DNA from: Bacteroidota bacterium
Lineage (GTDB): Bacteria; Bacteroidota; Bacteroidia; Chitinophagales; Chitinophagaceae
DNA length: 64,000 nucleotides
NCBI GenBank assembly: GCA_018267965.1
Contig: JAFDXK010000001.1
Span: 682,001-746,000, forward strand
Reading direction: 5' to 3'
Numbering within the stretch: the stretch's first letter is position 1; each line of letters begins with the position of its first letter. Below, in pieces: positions 33,672 through 40,921 of this stretch. The position numbers and the translations under genes are program-made. The notes under the pieces were generated by a model. That model was not told the origin of the DNA, did no database searches, and worked only from the letters and a program-made list of their open reading frames with translations.

Positions 33672-36077
33672 ATGACCCTCTATGAAAAACTACTGCAAGC
33701 TCGTACCGAAGAAGATGTAAAGGACATATATATTAAAGCCCTCGGGTTAAAAAGCTATTCCAAGAACCTGATTGATATTCAGACCAAAGAAATATGGTTT
33801 GAAGCAAAAGACGGGTACAAGCATTCTACCTATGCCATGTTCACGCAACTGTTGCATTATGTGCAGCAGGCATTGAACAAAGGCGAAGAAGTGCCACCGT
33901 TTTTAGTAGTGATGGATACACAAAAGGCTGCCATCATGAAAACTGCCGATGTGATACCCTTCCTGAAAAAGAAAACCATTAAATGGGGCAAAAGCGCCAG
34001 CGGCTACACGCAAGAGGCCCTGGACGAAGTGTCTGCATACATTGGCACCTACTTTGTTTCTTTTAAAATAGAAACGCATCAGGAAGAGTTTATTGAAACC
34101 ATAAAGAATGCCATAAAAAGTGGCGACATCATCCGCACACAGATAACGCCCGATAACCTGAAACAGGTATTTGACAAATGGGTGCAAATGATAGGGCGCG
34201 AGATAAAAGATGTAGCAGAAGAAGATTATGCCCTGCTGTTTTTTGCCGATATTATGAGCGACGGCACCATAAGTACCCACCGCGACCTGCCTGCCGAGCT
34301 ACTGCATAAGAATAACCAACCTGTGTTTTCATTAAGTGGCAAGCTGTATGAACTGGGCAACCGTGAGGGATACCGCCAGTTTTGGCAGATATACCACCGC
34401 CCGCCTGCACAGGAATACCGCAACTACCTGCTGGAACGCCGCGACAGCCTGATACCTATTGACGAACGTAGCTTTAAAGGGGCATATTATACGCCCCTGC
34501 ATGTGGTAGATAAAGCCTATGACAAACTTGCCGAAACACTGGGCAAGAACTGGCAGCGTGAATATATAGTATGGGATATGTGCTGTGGCGTTGGCAACCT
34601 GGAGGTGAAACACAGCAACCCGCGCAACATATACATGAGTACGCTTGACCAGGCAGATGTAGATGTGATGCACGCTACACGAACCTGTGTAGCAGCTACC
34701 CGTTTTCAGTACGACTACCTGAATGATGATATAGCCGATGACGGCAGCATAGACTATAACCTAACTAACAAAGTACCTCAGAGCCTGCGCGATGCCATTG
34801 CAGCGGGCAAGAAGATATTAGTGCTAATTAACCCGCCGTATGCAGAGGCCGCGAACAATGACAATACAGTATTAGGTGATGATAATTCTGAGAACAAAAA
34901 AGGTGTTTCAAAAACTCGAGTGGCTACTTTAATGGACGACCAAGGATATGCTGCGAGAGAACTCTTTGTTCAGTTTATTGTAAGAATTGCAAAGGAAATC
35001 CCTACTGCTACAATAGCAGTTTTTAGTAAAATGAAATATGTCAACGCACCGAACTTTGAAATATTCAGACAAGAATGGAATGCTAAATATCTAGGTGGTT
35101 TTGTAGTACATAGTAAAGCATTTGACGGTCTGAAAGGTGATTTCCCAATAGGCTTTTTATTATGGAAAACAAATCAAAATGCAGACGTCAAGACTCCTAT
35201 AACTGAAATAACAGTCGAAGTGCTAGACAAGAAGGCCACACCAATCGGTGAAAAGCAATTTTACAATCTGCCTAATGAATATCTTTTAAGTAATTGGATT
35301 AAGCGAGTAAAAGCAAATAAGATGGATGCAATTCCTCTAAAGAATGCTATTTCACCTACTACAAATACAAAAGATGTCAGAGGCACAAAATGGGCGGATG
35401 GAGCTATTGCTAGTATGATTTGTAAAGGCTCTGATATGCAAAATGCAGCTACTCAAACTGCATTATTATCATCAGGGTATTGCAGTGCTGGTGGCTTCTT
35501 TGTAACAATAGAAAACATTTGGCAAAGTGCGATAGTTTATACTGTTAGGCTTGTTACAAAGAAGACATGGCTTAATGACCGCGACCAGTTTTTGCAACCC
35601 ACTGTTCCATTAACAGATGAATTCAAAAATGATTGTTTGGTATGGATGTTGTTTAACGGCAGTAACCTGACAGCAGGTGCGGATGGCTTAGAATGGAATA
35701 ATAAAACATGGAGCCTTGTCAATCATTTTATACCCTATACCGAAACAGAAGTAGGTGCACCTGAACGATTTGAAAGTGATTTTATGGTGCAGTATATGGC
35801 AGATAAAATATTCAGCACAGAGGCTAAGGCTGTACTTGAAGCAGGCAAGGCTCTGTGGCAGTCTTATTTTGCGCATATCGATGTACGAAGCGTACGGGAT
35901 GAATTTAAATTAAACCGCCCGGATGTGGGTTGGTATCAAATAAGGAATACGCTAAAGGCAAGAAATGCCAGCGGCGATTTTCCGCCTGTCAGTTTCAAGC
36001 AGTTTGAAGATGCGTACAAAGCACTAACCGAAAAACTGCAACCACAAGTATATGAATTTGGATTTTTAAGGAGTTAA
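33672..36077 (+). CDS. Fused restriction-modification enzyme (type IIG-like, N6-adenine methylase)
   Basis: An 801-residue protein that appears to join nuclease, methylase and DNA recognition. Near the N-terminus IDIQTKEIWFEAK (34-46) has the Asp-x8-Glu-x-Lys spacing of a PD-(D/E)xK nuclease. A helical linker leads to the methylase: KGAYYTP (269-275), SAM-binding motif I DMCCGVGN (302-309), and catalytic NPPY (387-390), the N6-adenine class (Eco57I-like). The C-terminal third should carry the target-recognition domain. Base composition drops sharply just after NPPY (near 34,855) and recovers near 35,640, as if this part was exchanged. Start at 33672 fits LYEKLLQARTEEDVKDIY; an upstream TTG frame adds unlikely residues. 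A PLD nuclease gene follows after 9 bases. Confidence 0.82.
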   Translation: MTLYEKLLQARTEEDVKDIYIKALGLKSYSKNLIDIQTKEIWFEAKDGYKHSTYAMFTQLLHYVQQALNKGEEVPPFLVVMDTQKAAIMKTADVIPFLKKKTIKWGKSASGYTQEALDEVSAYIGTYFVSFKIETHQEEFIETIKNAIKSGDIIRTQITPDNLKQVFDKWVQMIGREIKDVAEEDYALLFFADIMSDGTISTHRDLPAELLHKNNQPVFSLSGKLYELGNREGYRQFWQIYHRPPAQEYRNYLLERRDSLIPIDERSFKGAYYTPLHVVDKAYDKLAETLGKNWQREYIVWDMCCGVGNLEVKHSNPRNIYMSTLDQADVDVMHATRTCVAATRFQYDYLNDDIADDGSIDYNLTNKVPQSLRDAIAAGKKILVLINPPYAEAANNDNTVLGDDNSENKKGVSKTRVATLMDDQGYAARELFVQFIVRIAKEIPTATIAVFSKMKYVNAPNFEIFRQEWNAKYLGGFVVHSKAFDGLKGDFPIGFLLWKTNQNADVKTPITEITVEVLDKKATPIGEKQFYNLPNEYLLSNWIKRVKANKMDAIPLKNAISPTTNTKDVRGTKWADGAIASMICKGSDMQNAATQTALLSSGYCSAGGFFVTIENIWQSAIVYTVRLVTKKTWLNDRDQFLQPTVPLTDEFKNDCLVWMLFNGSNLTAGADGLEWNNKTWSLVNHFIPYTETEVGAPERFESDFMVQYMADKIFSTEAKAVLEAGKALWQSYFAHIDVRSVRDEFKLNRPDVGWYQIRNTLKARNASGDFPPVSFKQFEDAYKALTEKLQPQVYEFGFLRS

Positions 36078-36086
36078 AAGGAAATA

Positions 36087-36755
36087 ATGGCAAAGTTTTA
36101 TCAAGGTACCCATTTAAGTGCCAAACTGGAAAGGCTTGTAGAAAGAGCAGATGATTTTTTATACATCGTATCACCGTTTATAAAACTGCACCGCCGATTC
36201 AGGGATGAGCTGGACAAGAAAAGAAATAATCCCAAGCTTGAGATCACGGTATTGTTTGGTAAGAATGAACATGATTTAAGCCGCAGTCTTCAGGAAGATG
36301 ATTTCGACTACCTAGCATCTTTCCCTAACATAAAAATAGTATACGATAAAGACCTTCATGCTAAATATTATGCAAGTGAAGACTCTGCATTGATAACATC
36401 GCTAAACCTGCACGAGTTTTCGCAGAACAATAATATAGAGGCAGGTGTAATGCTTATGCCCGATGAAGAAGCCTATAAAGAATCGCTGGATTATTTTAAG
36501 AACATAATCAGCAAGGGCGATGTTTTATTTGAGAATAAGCCGGGCTTAAAGAATACAGCCAGTAACCAGAACAGGCAAACAGGTTACTGCATCCGTACCG
36601 GTGAGCCCATTCCTTTCAATCCAGAAAGGCCCATGAGTTATAACGCATACCAGGTTTGGGCACAGTTCGGAGACTGGGATTACCCTGAGAAGTTCTGCCA
36701 CAAAACAGGCAGGCCATCCAATGGCAGAACCAGTATGCGCAAGCCTGTGTTATGA
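36087..36755 (+). CDS. PLD-type nuclease-like protein with two C-x2-T-G motifs
   Basis: A 222-residue protein 9 bases after the restriction enzyme, surely co-transcribed. Residues 1-145 form a single phospholipase-D fold with one HKD-like motif: DLHAKYYASED (His91, Lys93, Asp99) then ITSLNLHEF (Ser105, Asn107) and Glu118. Single-HKD proteins such as BfiI and Nuc act as dimers and cut DNA without metal. The C-terminal 65 residues carry two matched motifs, YCIRTGEPIPFN and FCHKTGRPSNG, around a Trp/Tyr-rich centre (YNAYQVWAQFGDWDYPE), possibly a small metal-binding or nucleic-acid-binding element. It may be a second effector of the restriction system. Confidence 0.72.
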   Translation: MAKFYQGTHLSAKLERLVERADDFLYIVSPFIKLHRRFRDELDKKRNNPKLEITVLFGKNEHDLSRSLQEDDFDYLASFPNIKIVYDKDLHAKYYASEDSALITSLNLHEFSQNNNIEAGVMLMPDEEAYKESLDYFKNIISKGDVLFENKPGLKNTASNQNRQTGYCIRTGEPIPFNPERPMSYNAYQVWAQFGDWDYPEKFCHKTGRPSNGRTSMRKPVL

Positions 36756-36812
36756 CGAGATTGCCACGTACATATTTGCCTTCGCAAATACTCCCTCGCA
36801 ATGACGGGTGGG
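36754..36812. repeat. Intergenic repeat-like element with GCAATGACGGG end
   Basis: Starts within the stop codon of the PLD gene. ACGAGATTGC and GCAATGACGG form imperfect outer arms around a perfect inner hairpin TATTTGC-CTTC-GCAAATA. Sequences of the style CGTCATTGCGAG...GCAATCTCG are dispersed elements in many bacterial genomes. An 11-base piece recurs in this window at 33094-33104. Confidence 0.5.
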
Positions 36813-36822
36813 ATAGATAAAC

Positions 36823-36853
36823 AAAAAGACCGCCATAACAGGCGGCCTCTTTG
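36823..36853 (-). terminator. Terminator of the rpsL-rpsG operon
   Basis: On the minus strand AAAGA-GG-CCGCC pairs with GGCGG-TCTTT (two-base bulge), 6-base loop, T-run. It lies 22 bases after the rpsG stop, so the operon ends here. Confidence 0.75.
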
Positions 36854-36875
36854 GTAGTAAGTATTGTAAGTAAGA

Positions 36876-37343
36876 TTATACTTTGAAGTGGCTGAATGCT
36901 TTGTTAGCTTCTGCCATACGGTGTGTATCTTCTTTCTTTTTGAAAGCACCACCTTCGCCTTTTGCTGCTGCAACGATTTCGTTAGCCAGTTTATCAGCAA
37001 TAGTTTTACCATTACGCTCGCGGCTGTAACGGATGAGCCATTTCATGCTCAAAGATATTTTACGGTCAGGACGTACTTCAGTAGGGATTTGGAAAGTAGC
37101 ACCACCGATACGACGGCTACGAACCTCAACTGCAGGAGTAACGTTTACCAAAGCGCGTTTCCACACTTCATAACCATCTTCACCAGCCATTTTTGATACT
37201 TTATCCAATGCATCGTAAAATGCGCTCAGTACCACAGTTTTGTTACCACCCCACATAAGGCAATTAACGAAACGAGTTACGTTTTTGTCTTTGAATTTAG
37301 GATCGGGAGCTAAAGGGAGCTTTTTTGCTTGTGCCTTCCTCAT
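36876..37343 (-). CDS. rpsG: Small ribosomal subunit protein uS7
   Basis: Assembly protein of the 30S head that contacts the E-site and the mRNA exit. 155 residues with the expected blocks VTRFVNCLMWGGNKTVV, FYDALDKV, NVTPAVEVRSRRIGGATFQIP, RYSRERNGKTIADKLANEI and the C-terminal KEDTHRMAEANKAFSHF. Second gene of the str operon, 26 bases after rpsL. In most Bacteroidota fusA would follow; here a terminator and the convergent restriction genes follow instead. Confidence 0.97.
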   Translation of the reverse strand: MRKAQAKKLPLAPDPKFKDKNVTRFVNCLMWGGNKTVVLSAFYDALDKVSKMAGEDGYEVWKRALVNVTPAVEVRSRRIGGATFQIPTEVRPDRKISLSMKWLIRYSRERNGKTIADKLANEIVAAAKGEGGAFKKKEDTHRMAEANKAFSHFKV

Positions 37344-37369
37344 TGTATGATATTAGAAATTATTTAAAA

Positions 37370-37750
37370 TTATTTTTTAGCTTTTTCGCGTTTAGTACCG
37401 TATTTAGAGCGGCTTTGTTTACGGTCTTTTACGCCCGCAGTATCCAGCGCGCCACGTACGATGTGGTAACGAACACCCGGTAAGTCTTTAACACGACCAC
37501 CGCGTATCAGCACGATAGAGTGCTCTTGCAGGTTGTGTCCTTCACCCGGGATATATGCGATAACCTCTATCTTGTTAGTAAGACGCACTTTGGCAACCTT
37601 ACGCAATGCAGAGTTTGGTTTCTTTGGAGTAGTTGTGTACACACGAGTACATACACCACGACGTTGAGGACAAGCGTCCAAAGCGCGGGACTTTGATTTT
37701 GCACGAATTTGTGTGCGGCCTTTACGAACTAATTGTTGAATAGTAGGCAT
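37370..37750 (-). CDS. rpsL: Small ribosomal subunit protein uS12
   Basis: Decoding-centre protein. 126 residues: [68 protein letters not shown]. The lysines in PKKPNSA and RVKDLPG that mutate in streptomycin-resistant strains are unchanged, as is the Asp that is methylthiolated in other bacteria. First gene of the operon, behind a perfect consensus promoter. Confidence 0.98.
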   Translation of the reverse strand: MPTIQQLVRKGRTQIRAKSKSRALDACPQRRGVCTRVYTTTPKKPNSALRKVAKVRLTNKIEVIAYIPGEGHNLQEHSIVLIRGGRVKDLPGVRYHIVRGALDTAGVKDRKQSRSKYGTKREKAKK

Positions 37751-37783
37751 TATCTATACCGTTAATATAATTTTTAAGGACTG

Positions 37784-37814
37784 CAAAGGTAATCCTTTTT
37801 AATAAACCAGCAAA
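37784..37814 (-). promoter_or_regulatory. Promoter of rpsL-rpsG
   Basis: On the minus strand TTTG (37814-37811), exactly 19 bases, TACCTTTG (37791-37784), 33 bases before the rpsL ATG. Confidence 0.85.
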
Positions 37815-37852
37815 AAAAGATAGAATTATTTAAGCACAGGGGTGAATATTGT

Positions 37853-38248
37853 TTAAGAATGGCTTTGGGTGCGGGTTGCAGCCCGTTGCAGGACATATAA
37901 AATAAAGTAGGGTGCCGGGCTGCAGAAAAACTGCCTTACGACACTTACACTATCAAGGAATTCGAGCGATAAGCCACCTTTTTTCCATTCATAAAGACCA
38001 ATAATCCCGATGATTACTGTAACAGTACTATAAAGTATCAGCCAGGCCTTTCTGAACCAGTGGATGGGATTAGTGCGCCAGCCCCAATATCCTACGGGTA
38101 TAAACATGGCTAATATGATGATGTGAGCTATTTGCCGTTGAAAGGGAGTATGATAATGGGCTAACCCCTCTGTATAGTATTGATTATCAATCCATGATAG
38201 CAAGGTTACAGCTATGAATGAAAGCCAAAAAACTAATTTGGGTTTCAT
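37853..38248 (-). CDS. Exosortase-F-associated membrane protein
   Basis: A 131-residue inner-membrane protein with four hydrophobic segments (LVFWLSFIAVTLLSW, IIILAMFIPVGYWGW, AWLILYSTVTVIIGIIGLY, APYFILYVLQ). Size, topology and position right after an XrtF-type exosortase, with a 4-base ATGA overlap (38245-38248), match the exosortase-F-associated family; the sequence itself has few fixed motifs (YYxEGLxHYHTPFQRQ resembles members). Third gene of the exosortase cassette. Its role, perhaps in stabilising or delivering substrate to XrtF, is unknown. Confidence 0.72.
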   Translation of the reverse strand: MKPKLVFWLSFIAVTLLSWIDNQYYTEGLAHYHTPFQRQIAHIIILAMFIPVGYWGWRTNPIHWFRKAWLILYSTVTVIIGIIGLYEWKKGGLSLEFLDSVSVVRQFFCSPAPYFILYVLQRAATRTQSHS

Positions 38249-38772
38249 TTTTCTGCCGGTTTTTTGGTGTATAAAACCCAGCCAGCAAATGCCACAGCGT
38301 AGATTATGAGTTTAAACGCATAATGATGGGCAAAATCGAAGAGGAAAGAGCCGTGATATAACATGACAGCCAGCCCCGATGTTCGGAGGATATTGAGGGC
38401 AAATATGACCAGTACTCCGCCTATGGCAAATGACAGCATTCGAGTAATAGTAGTAGGGATACATAGAAGGAAGCCTACATACAACACAAAAACTTCAAGC
38501 CCGTTGCATTGCGGGGCAATAATAACGGTCTGGATACCATCGAGATATATAGTGTGATTGTCTTGTGCTACTGTTTTATAGAAAAGGGATAAAAACCTGG
38601 CTGTGCAATCTTCTGTAAATGTGGTGAGCCAGTTATCTGGAATGCCTTTTGGTTGAAGAATGAAAACATAGAGTAGTTTCCATCCTGCTAATAGTAATAA
38701 ACCCCTGATAACGAAGGGTTTAATATTGGAGAAAGTAATACGAGGATTTTTTTCTTCTTGTATTGTTGACAT
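38245..38772 (-). CDS. xrtF: Exosortase family protein XrtF
   Basis: A 175-residue polytopic transpeptidase-like protein that should cut a C-terminal sorting signal at the membrane surface and move the protein on. The catalytic triad is present: Cys89 in IIAPQCNGLEVF, Arg130 in ALNILRTSGLA, and His149 or His150 in FDFAHHYAFK, each next to a membrane segment as in the exosortase/archaeosortase fold. Shorter than proteobacterial EpsH proteins, as is normal for XrtF. It lies 22 bases after a small protein with a matching sorting signal and overlaps the associated membrane-protein gene. No exopolysaccharide locus is attached. Confidence 0.85.
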   Translation of the reverse strand: MSTIQEEKNPRITFSNIKPFVIRGLLLLAGWKLLYVFILQPKGIPDNWLTTFTEDCTARFLSLFYKTVAQDNHTIYLDGIQTVIIAPQCNGLEVFVLYVGFLLCIPTTITRMLSFAIGGVLVIFALNILRTSGLAVMLYHGSFLFDFAHHYAFKLIIYAVAFAGWVLYTKKPAEK

Positions 38773-38794
38773 TATTCGGAAAGACGTACGGCAA

Positions 38795-39061
38795 TTATTT
38801 CTCTTGCTGTTCGTTTTGTTTCTTGTCTTTTCTCATTCTTGCATAGCGTTTGCCGCCATAAGCAGCACCTGCCACTAAAAGCAGGCTCAATCCACCATCC
38901 AGTGGGGTAGAACTGTAACCGCAGTTGCATTGCTTGCCACAATAACAACAATAGTTACACCATGATTTATGTGGCCAACAACCTGCAAACGATGCTTTTG
39001 GGGCAGCCAATAAAAGAATGGAGAGTAAAGCGAAAACGGATATGTGTTTTATTTTGGTCAT
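38795..39061 (-). CDS. Cys-rich putative exosortase substrate with PLDGG sorting signal
   Basis: An 88-residue exported protein. Signal peptide at about 1-26 (LLSILLLAAPKASFA), then a short mature segment with seven cysteines between residues 28 and 47 (GCWPHKSWCNYCCYCGKQ and CNCG), then a tripartite C-terminus: PLDGG (53-57), hydrophobic LSLLLVAGAAYGG (58-70), and a basic tail KRYARMRKDKK. That layout is a PEP-CTERM-like signal of the PID-type seen with Bacteroidota exosortases. Only about 26 residues would remain after processing. It is the first gene of the XrtF cassette. Confidence 0.75.
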   Translation of the reverse strand: MTKIKHISVFALLSILLLAAPKASFAGCWPHKSWCNYCCYCGKQCNCGYSSTPLDGGLSLLLVAGAAYGGKRYARMRKDKKQNEQQEK

Positions 39062-39106
39062 ATTTTTTGTTTTAAATGAAATGGGCTCATCGAGATTACA
39101 ATATTA

Positions 39107-39137
39107 CAAATATGCGGCAGATTTATGATTTATCAAA
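39107..39137 (-). promoter_or_regulatory. Promoter of the exosortase cassette
   Basis: On the minus strand TTTG (39137-39134), exactly 19 bases, CATATTTG (39114-39107): one base off TAnnTTTG. The leader is about 40 bases. Confidence 0.6.
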
Positions 39138-39195
39138 AAAAATGCAACTGCTTAACCAACGAATAACACTAATACAAGCTTAATATGCAGCATTT

Positions 39196-40329
39196 TTATA
39201 TTAATTCTTTTAGTTTTTGAATCACAATGTCTATTTCTTCTTTCGTATTATGGCGGCAGAAAGAAAAGCGGATAGGCACTATGTTATTGCTTTTGCCATT
39301 GTAAAGGGCTTTGATAACATGGCTAACCGAGTTGGCGCCACTACTACAGGCGCTACCCCCGCTAACACATATTCCTGCCATATCGAGATTGAAAAGCAGC
39401 ATATCCGATTTATCATTCATCGGAAAACCTACATTCAAAACAGTATAAAGACTTTTACCTTCGGCATCTCCGGATAAATATGTGCCCGGAAATGTTTCAT
39501 TGATGCGTTCAGCCATGTATGTTTTCAGGCTATTGATATAACTGCTGTCCTGTTCGTAGCGTTGAGTGGCTAATTCTAATGCTTTGGCATAACCCACTAT
39601 TCCATACAGGTTTTCGGTGCCTGCGCGCATATTACGTTCCTGTGCACCGCCTTGCAGCATCGGATTGATTTTTACATCCTCATTGATGTATAAAATACCT
39701 ACACCTTTTGGCCCATGAAACTTGTGCCCGGCAGAGCTGGCAAAATGAATATTCAGCTCCCTTAAATTAATTGGGTAGTGGCCAATGGTTTGCACCATGT
39801 CGCAATGAAAGAGTGCATTGTATTTTTTGCAAAGTTCTCCAACAGCTTTTATATCCAACAGGTTGCCAATTTCATTATTAGCATGCATAAGCGTAACGAT
39901 TGTTTTTTCGTTACTGCCTGCCAATAGTTGTTCCAGATGTGCGAGGTCAATATGTCCTTTGTCTGTAAGGTTTACAAAATCAAGTTTGGCTTGTCCTGTT
40001 TTATGCAGATGCTCTACAGTATGCAGAGTAGCATGATGCTCTATTGGTGATGAGATGATACGTGTACATCCTAGATCACGAATAGCAGCATTGATAGCTG
40101 TATTGCTACTTTCTGTTCCGCCAGAGGTAAAGAATATCTCACCGGGGTTTGCGCCTAATATTTTAGCCACTGTTTTGCGCGCGTTTTCGATAGCCATTTT
40201 CGTCTCTCGTCCGTAAGAATAGATAGAAGAGGGATTGCCGAATTTTTCGGTCATGTATGGCATCATAGCATCAAGCACTTCGGGATCAAGCGAAGTGGTG
40301 GCAGCATTATCAAAATATATACGCGTCAT
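39196..40329 (-). CDS. Cysteine desulfurase (NifS/IscS type)
   Basis: PLP enzyme that takes sulfur from cysteine for Fe-S clusters or thiolated tRNA. 377 residues: RIYFDNAATTSLDPEV at the start, TSGGTESSNTAI, the PLP lysine in SSAGHKFHGPKGVG (about residue 200), and the sulfur-accepting cysteine in SGGSACSSGA near 324. The short loop around that cysteine is of the group I (NifS/IscS) kind. The start at 40329 is supported by a -7 box (40346-40339) that overlaps the alternative ATG at 40341. No iscU or scaffold genes are next to it. Confidence 0.93.
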   Translation of the reverse strand: MTRIYFDNAATTSLDPEVLDAMMPYMTEKFGNPSSIYSYGRETKMAIENARKTVAKILGANPGEIFFTSGGTESSNTAINAAIRDLGCTRIISSPIEHHATLHTVEHLHKTGQAKLDFVNLTDKGHIDLAHLEQLLAGSNEKTIVTLMHANNEIGNLLDIKAVGELCKKYNALFHCDMVQTIGHYPINLRELNIHFASSAGHKFHGPKGVGILYINEDVKINPMLQGGAQERNMRAGTENLYGIVGYAKALELATQRYEQDSSYINSLKTYMAERINETFPGTYLSGDAEGKSLYTVLNVGFPMNDKSDMLLFNLDMAGICVSGGSACSSGANSVSHVIKALYNGKSNNIVPIRFSFCRHNTKEEIDIVIQKLKELI

Positions 40330-40338
40330 AAAACGCCG

Positions 40339-40346
40339 CAAAGTTA
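40339..40346 (-). promoter_or_regulatory. -7 promoter box of the cysteine desulfurase gene
   Basis: TAACTTTG on the minus strand, 9 bases before the ATG, implying a nearly leaderless message. Confidence 0.5.
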
Positions 40347-40359
40347 CGAATAATATGTC

Positions 40360-40851
40360 TTAGCGTTCATCTGCAGACGGACCGAACATACCCGGTACAG
40401 GCACATCCAATAAGCGCAGGTAAACACTCAGTTGCCCCCTGTGGTGCACCATGTGCTCTATAGCATGTAACAAATAATCAACGCGCGGCATGGTGAATAC
40501 CGTAATGTCGCCACGTTTCAGGCTCCAAAGTTCGTCCATTTGTGCGTCAGTTACTTTGCTCAAAGCTTCAACCGCAGGAGGTAGCTTGCGCTCGTATTCC
40601 TCCATGATTTGAGCATGAGTTTCAGGAATATTCGGTTTGAAAGGATGAGCTGCAAAATCAAAATGGTCGGATTCTATACAACGATTGAACCAATGGGGCA
40701 ATTCAGCCAGGTGCATAGCCAGCCTGCCAAGTGTCATTGATTTTTCGTGTGGTTGCCAGTTTAATTTATCCTGAGGTACGCGTTCTAATATCTTTTTATT
40801 TCCTGCAGCTACAATTTGTAATTGTTTGGTGAGTGTTTGTGCTAAGCTCAT
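40360..40851 (-). CDS. DinB family putative metal-dependent protein
   Basis: A 163-residue four-helix-bundle protein of the DinB/DUF1572-like superfamily, whose members use a three-histidine metal site in thiol or other transferase and hydrolase reactions. Candidate ligands: the His of LGRLAMHLAELPHW (about 47) and those of HAIEHMVHHRGQLSVYLR near 128-137, the usual helix-1 and helix-4 pattern. The C-terminus PVPGMFGPSADE is typical of this subgroup. Substrate unknown. It sits 30 bases upstream of the cysteine desulfurase gene on the same strand, but the latter has its own promoter. Confidence 0.85.
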   Translation of the reverse strand: MSLAQTLTKQLQIVAAGNKKILERVPQDKLNWQPHEKSMTLGRLAMHLAELPHWFNRCIESDHFDFAAHPFKPNIPETHAQIMEEYERKLPPAVEALSKVTDAQMDELWSLKRGDITVFTMPRVDYLLHAIEHMVHHRGQLSVYLRLLDVPVPGMFGPSADER

Positions 40852-40921
40852 TGTTTGAATATTTGTGAGCGAAGCTAAGGGATTACCTTAAGGCATAAGT
40901 TAGAAATAAGTTATAGTGGTA

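Noticed and set aside
33624-36755. Prophage or transposon carrying the restriction genes
   Set aside because: No integrase, transposase, structural phage gene, or clear target-site duplication is visible.
37853-39061. Classical PEP-CTERM/exopolysaccharide exosortase locus
   Set aside because: No polysaccharide synthesis, EpsI or PEP-CTERM proteins are attached; the enzyme fits the XrtF type instead.
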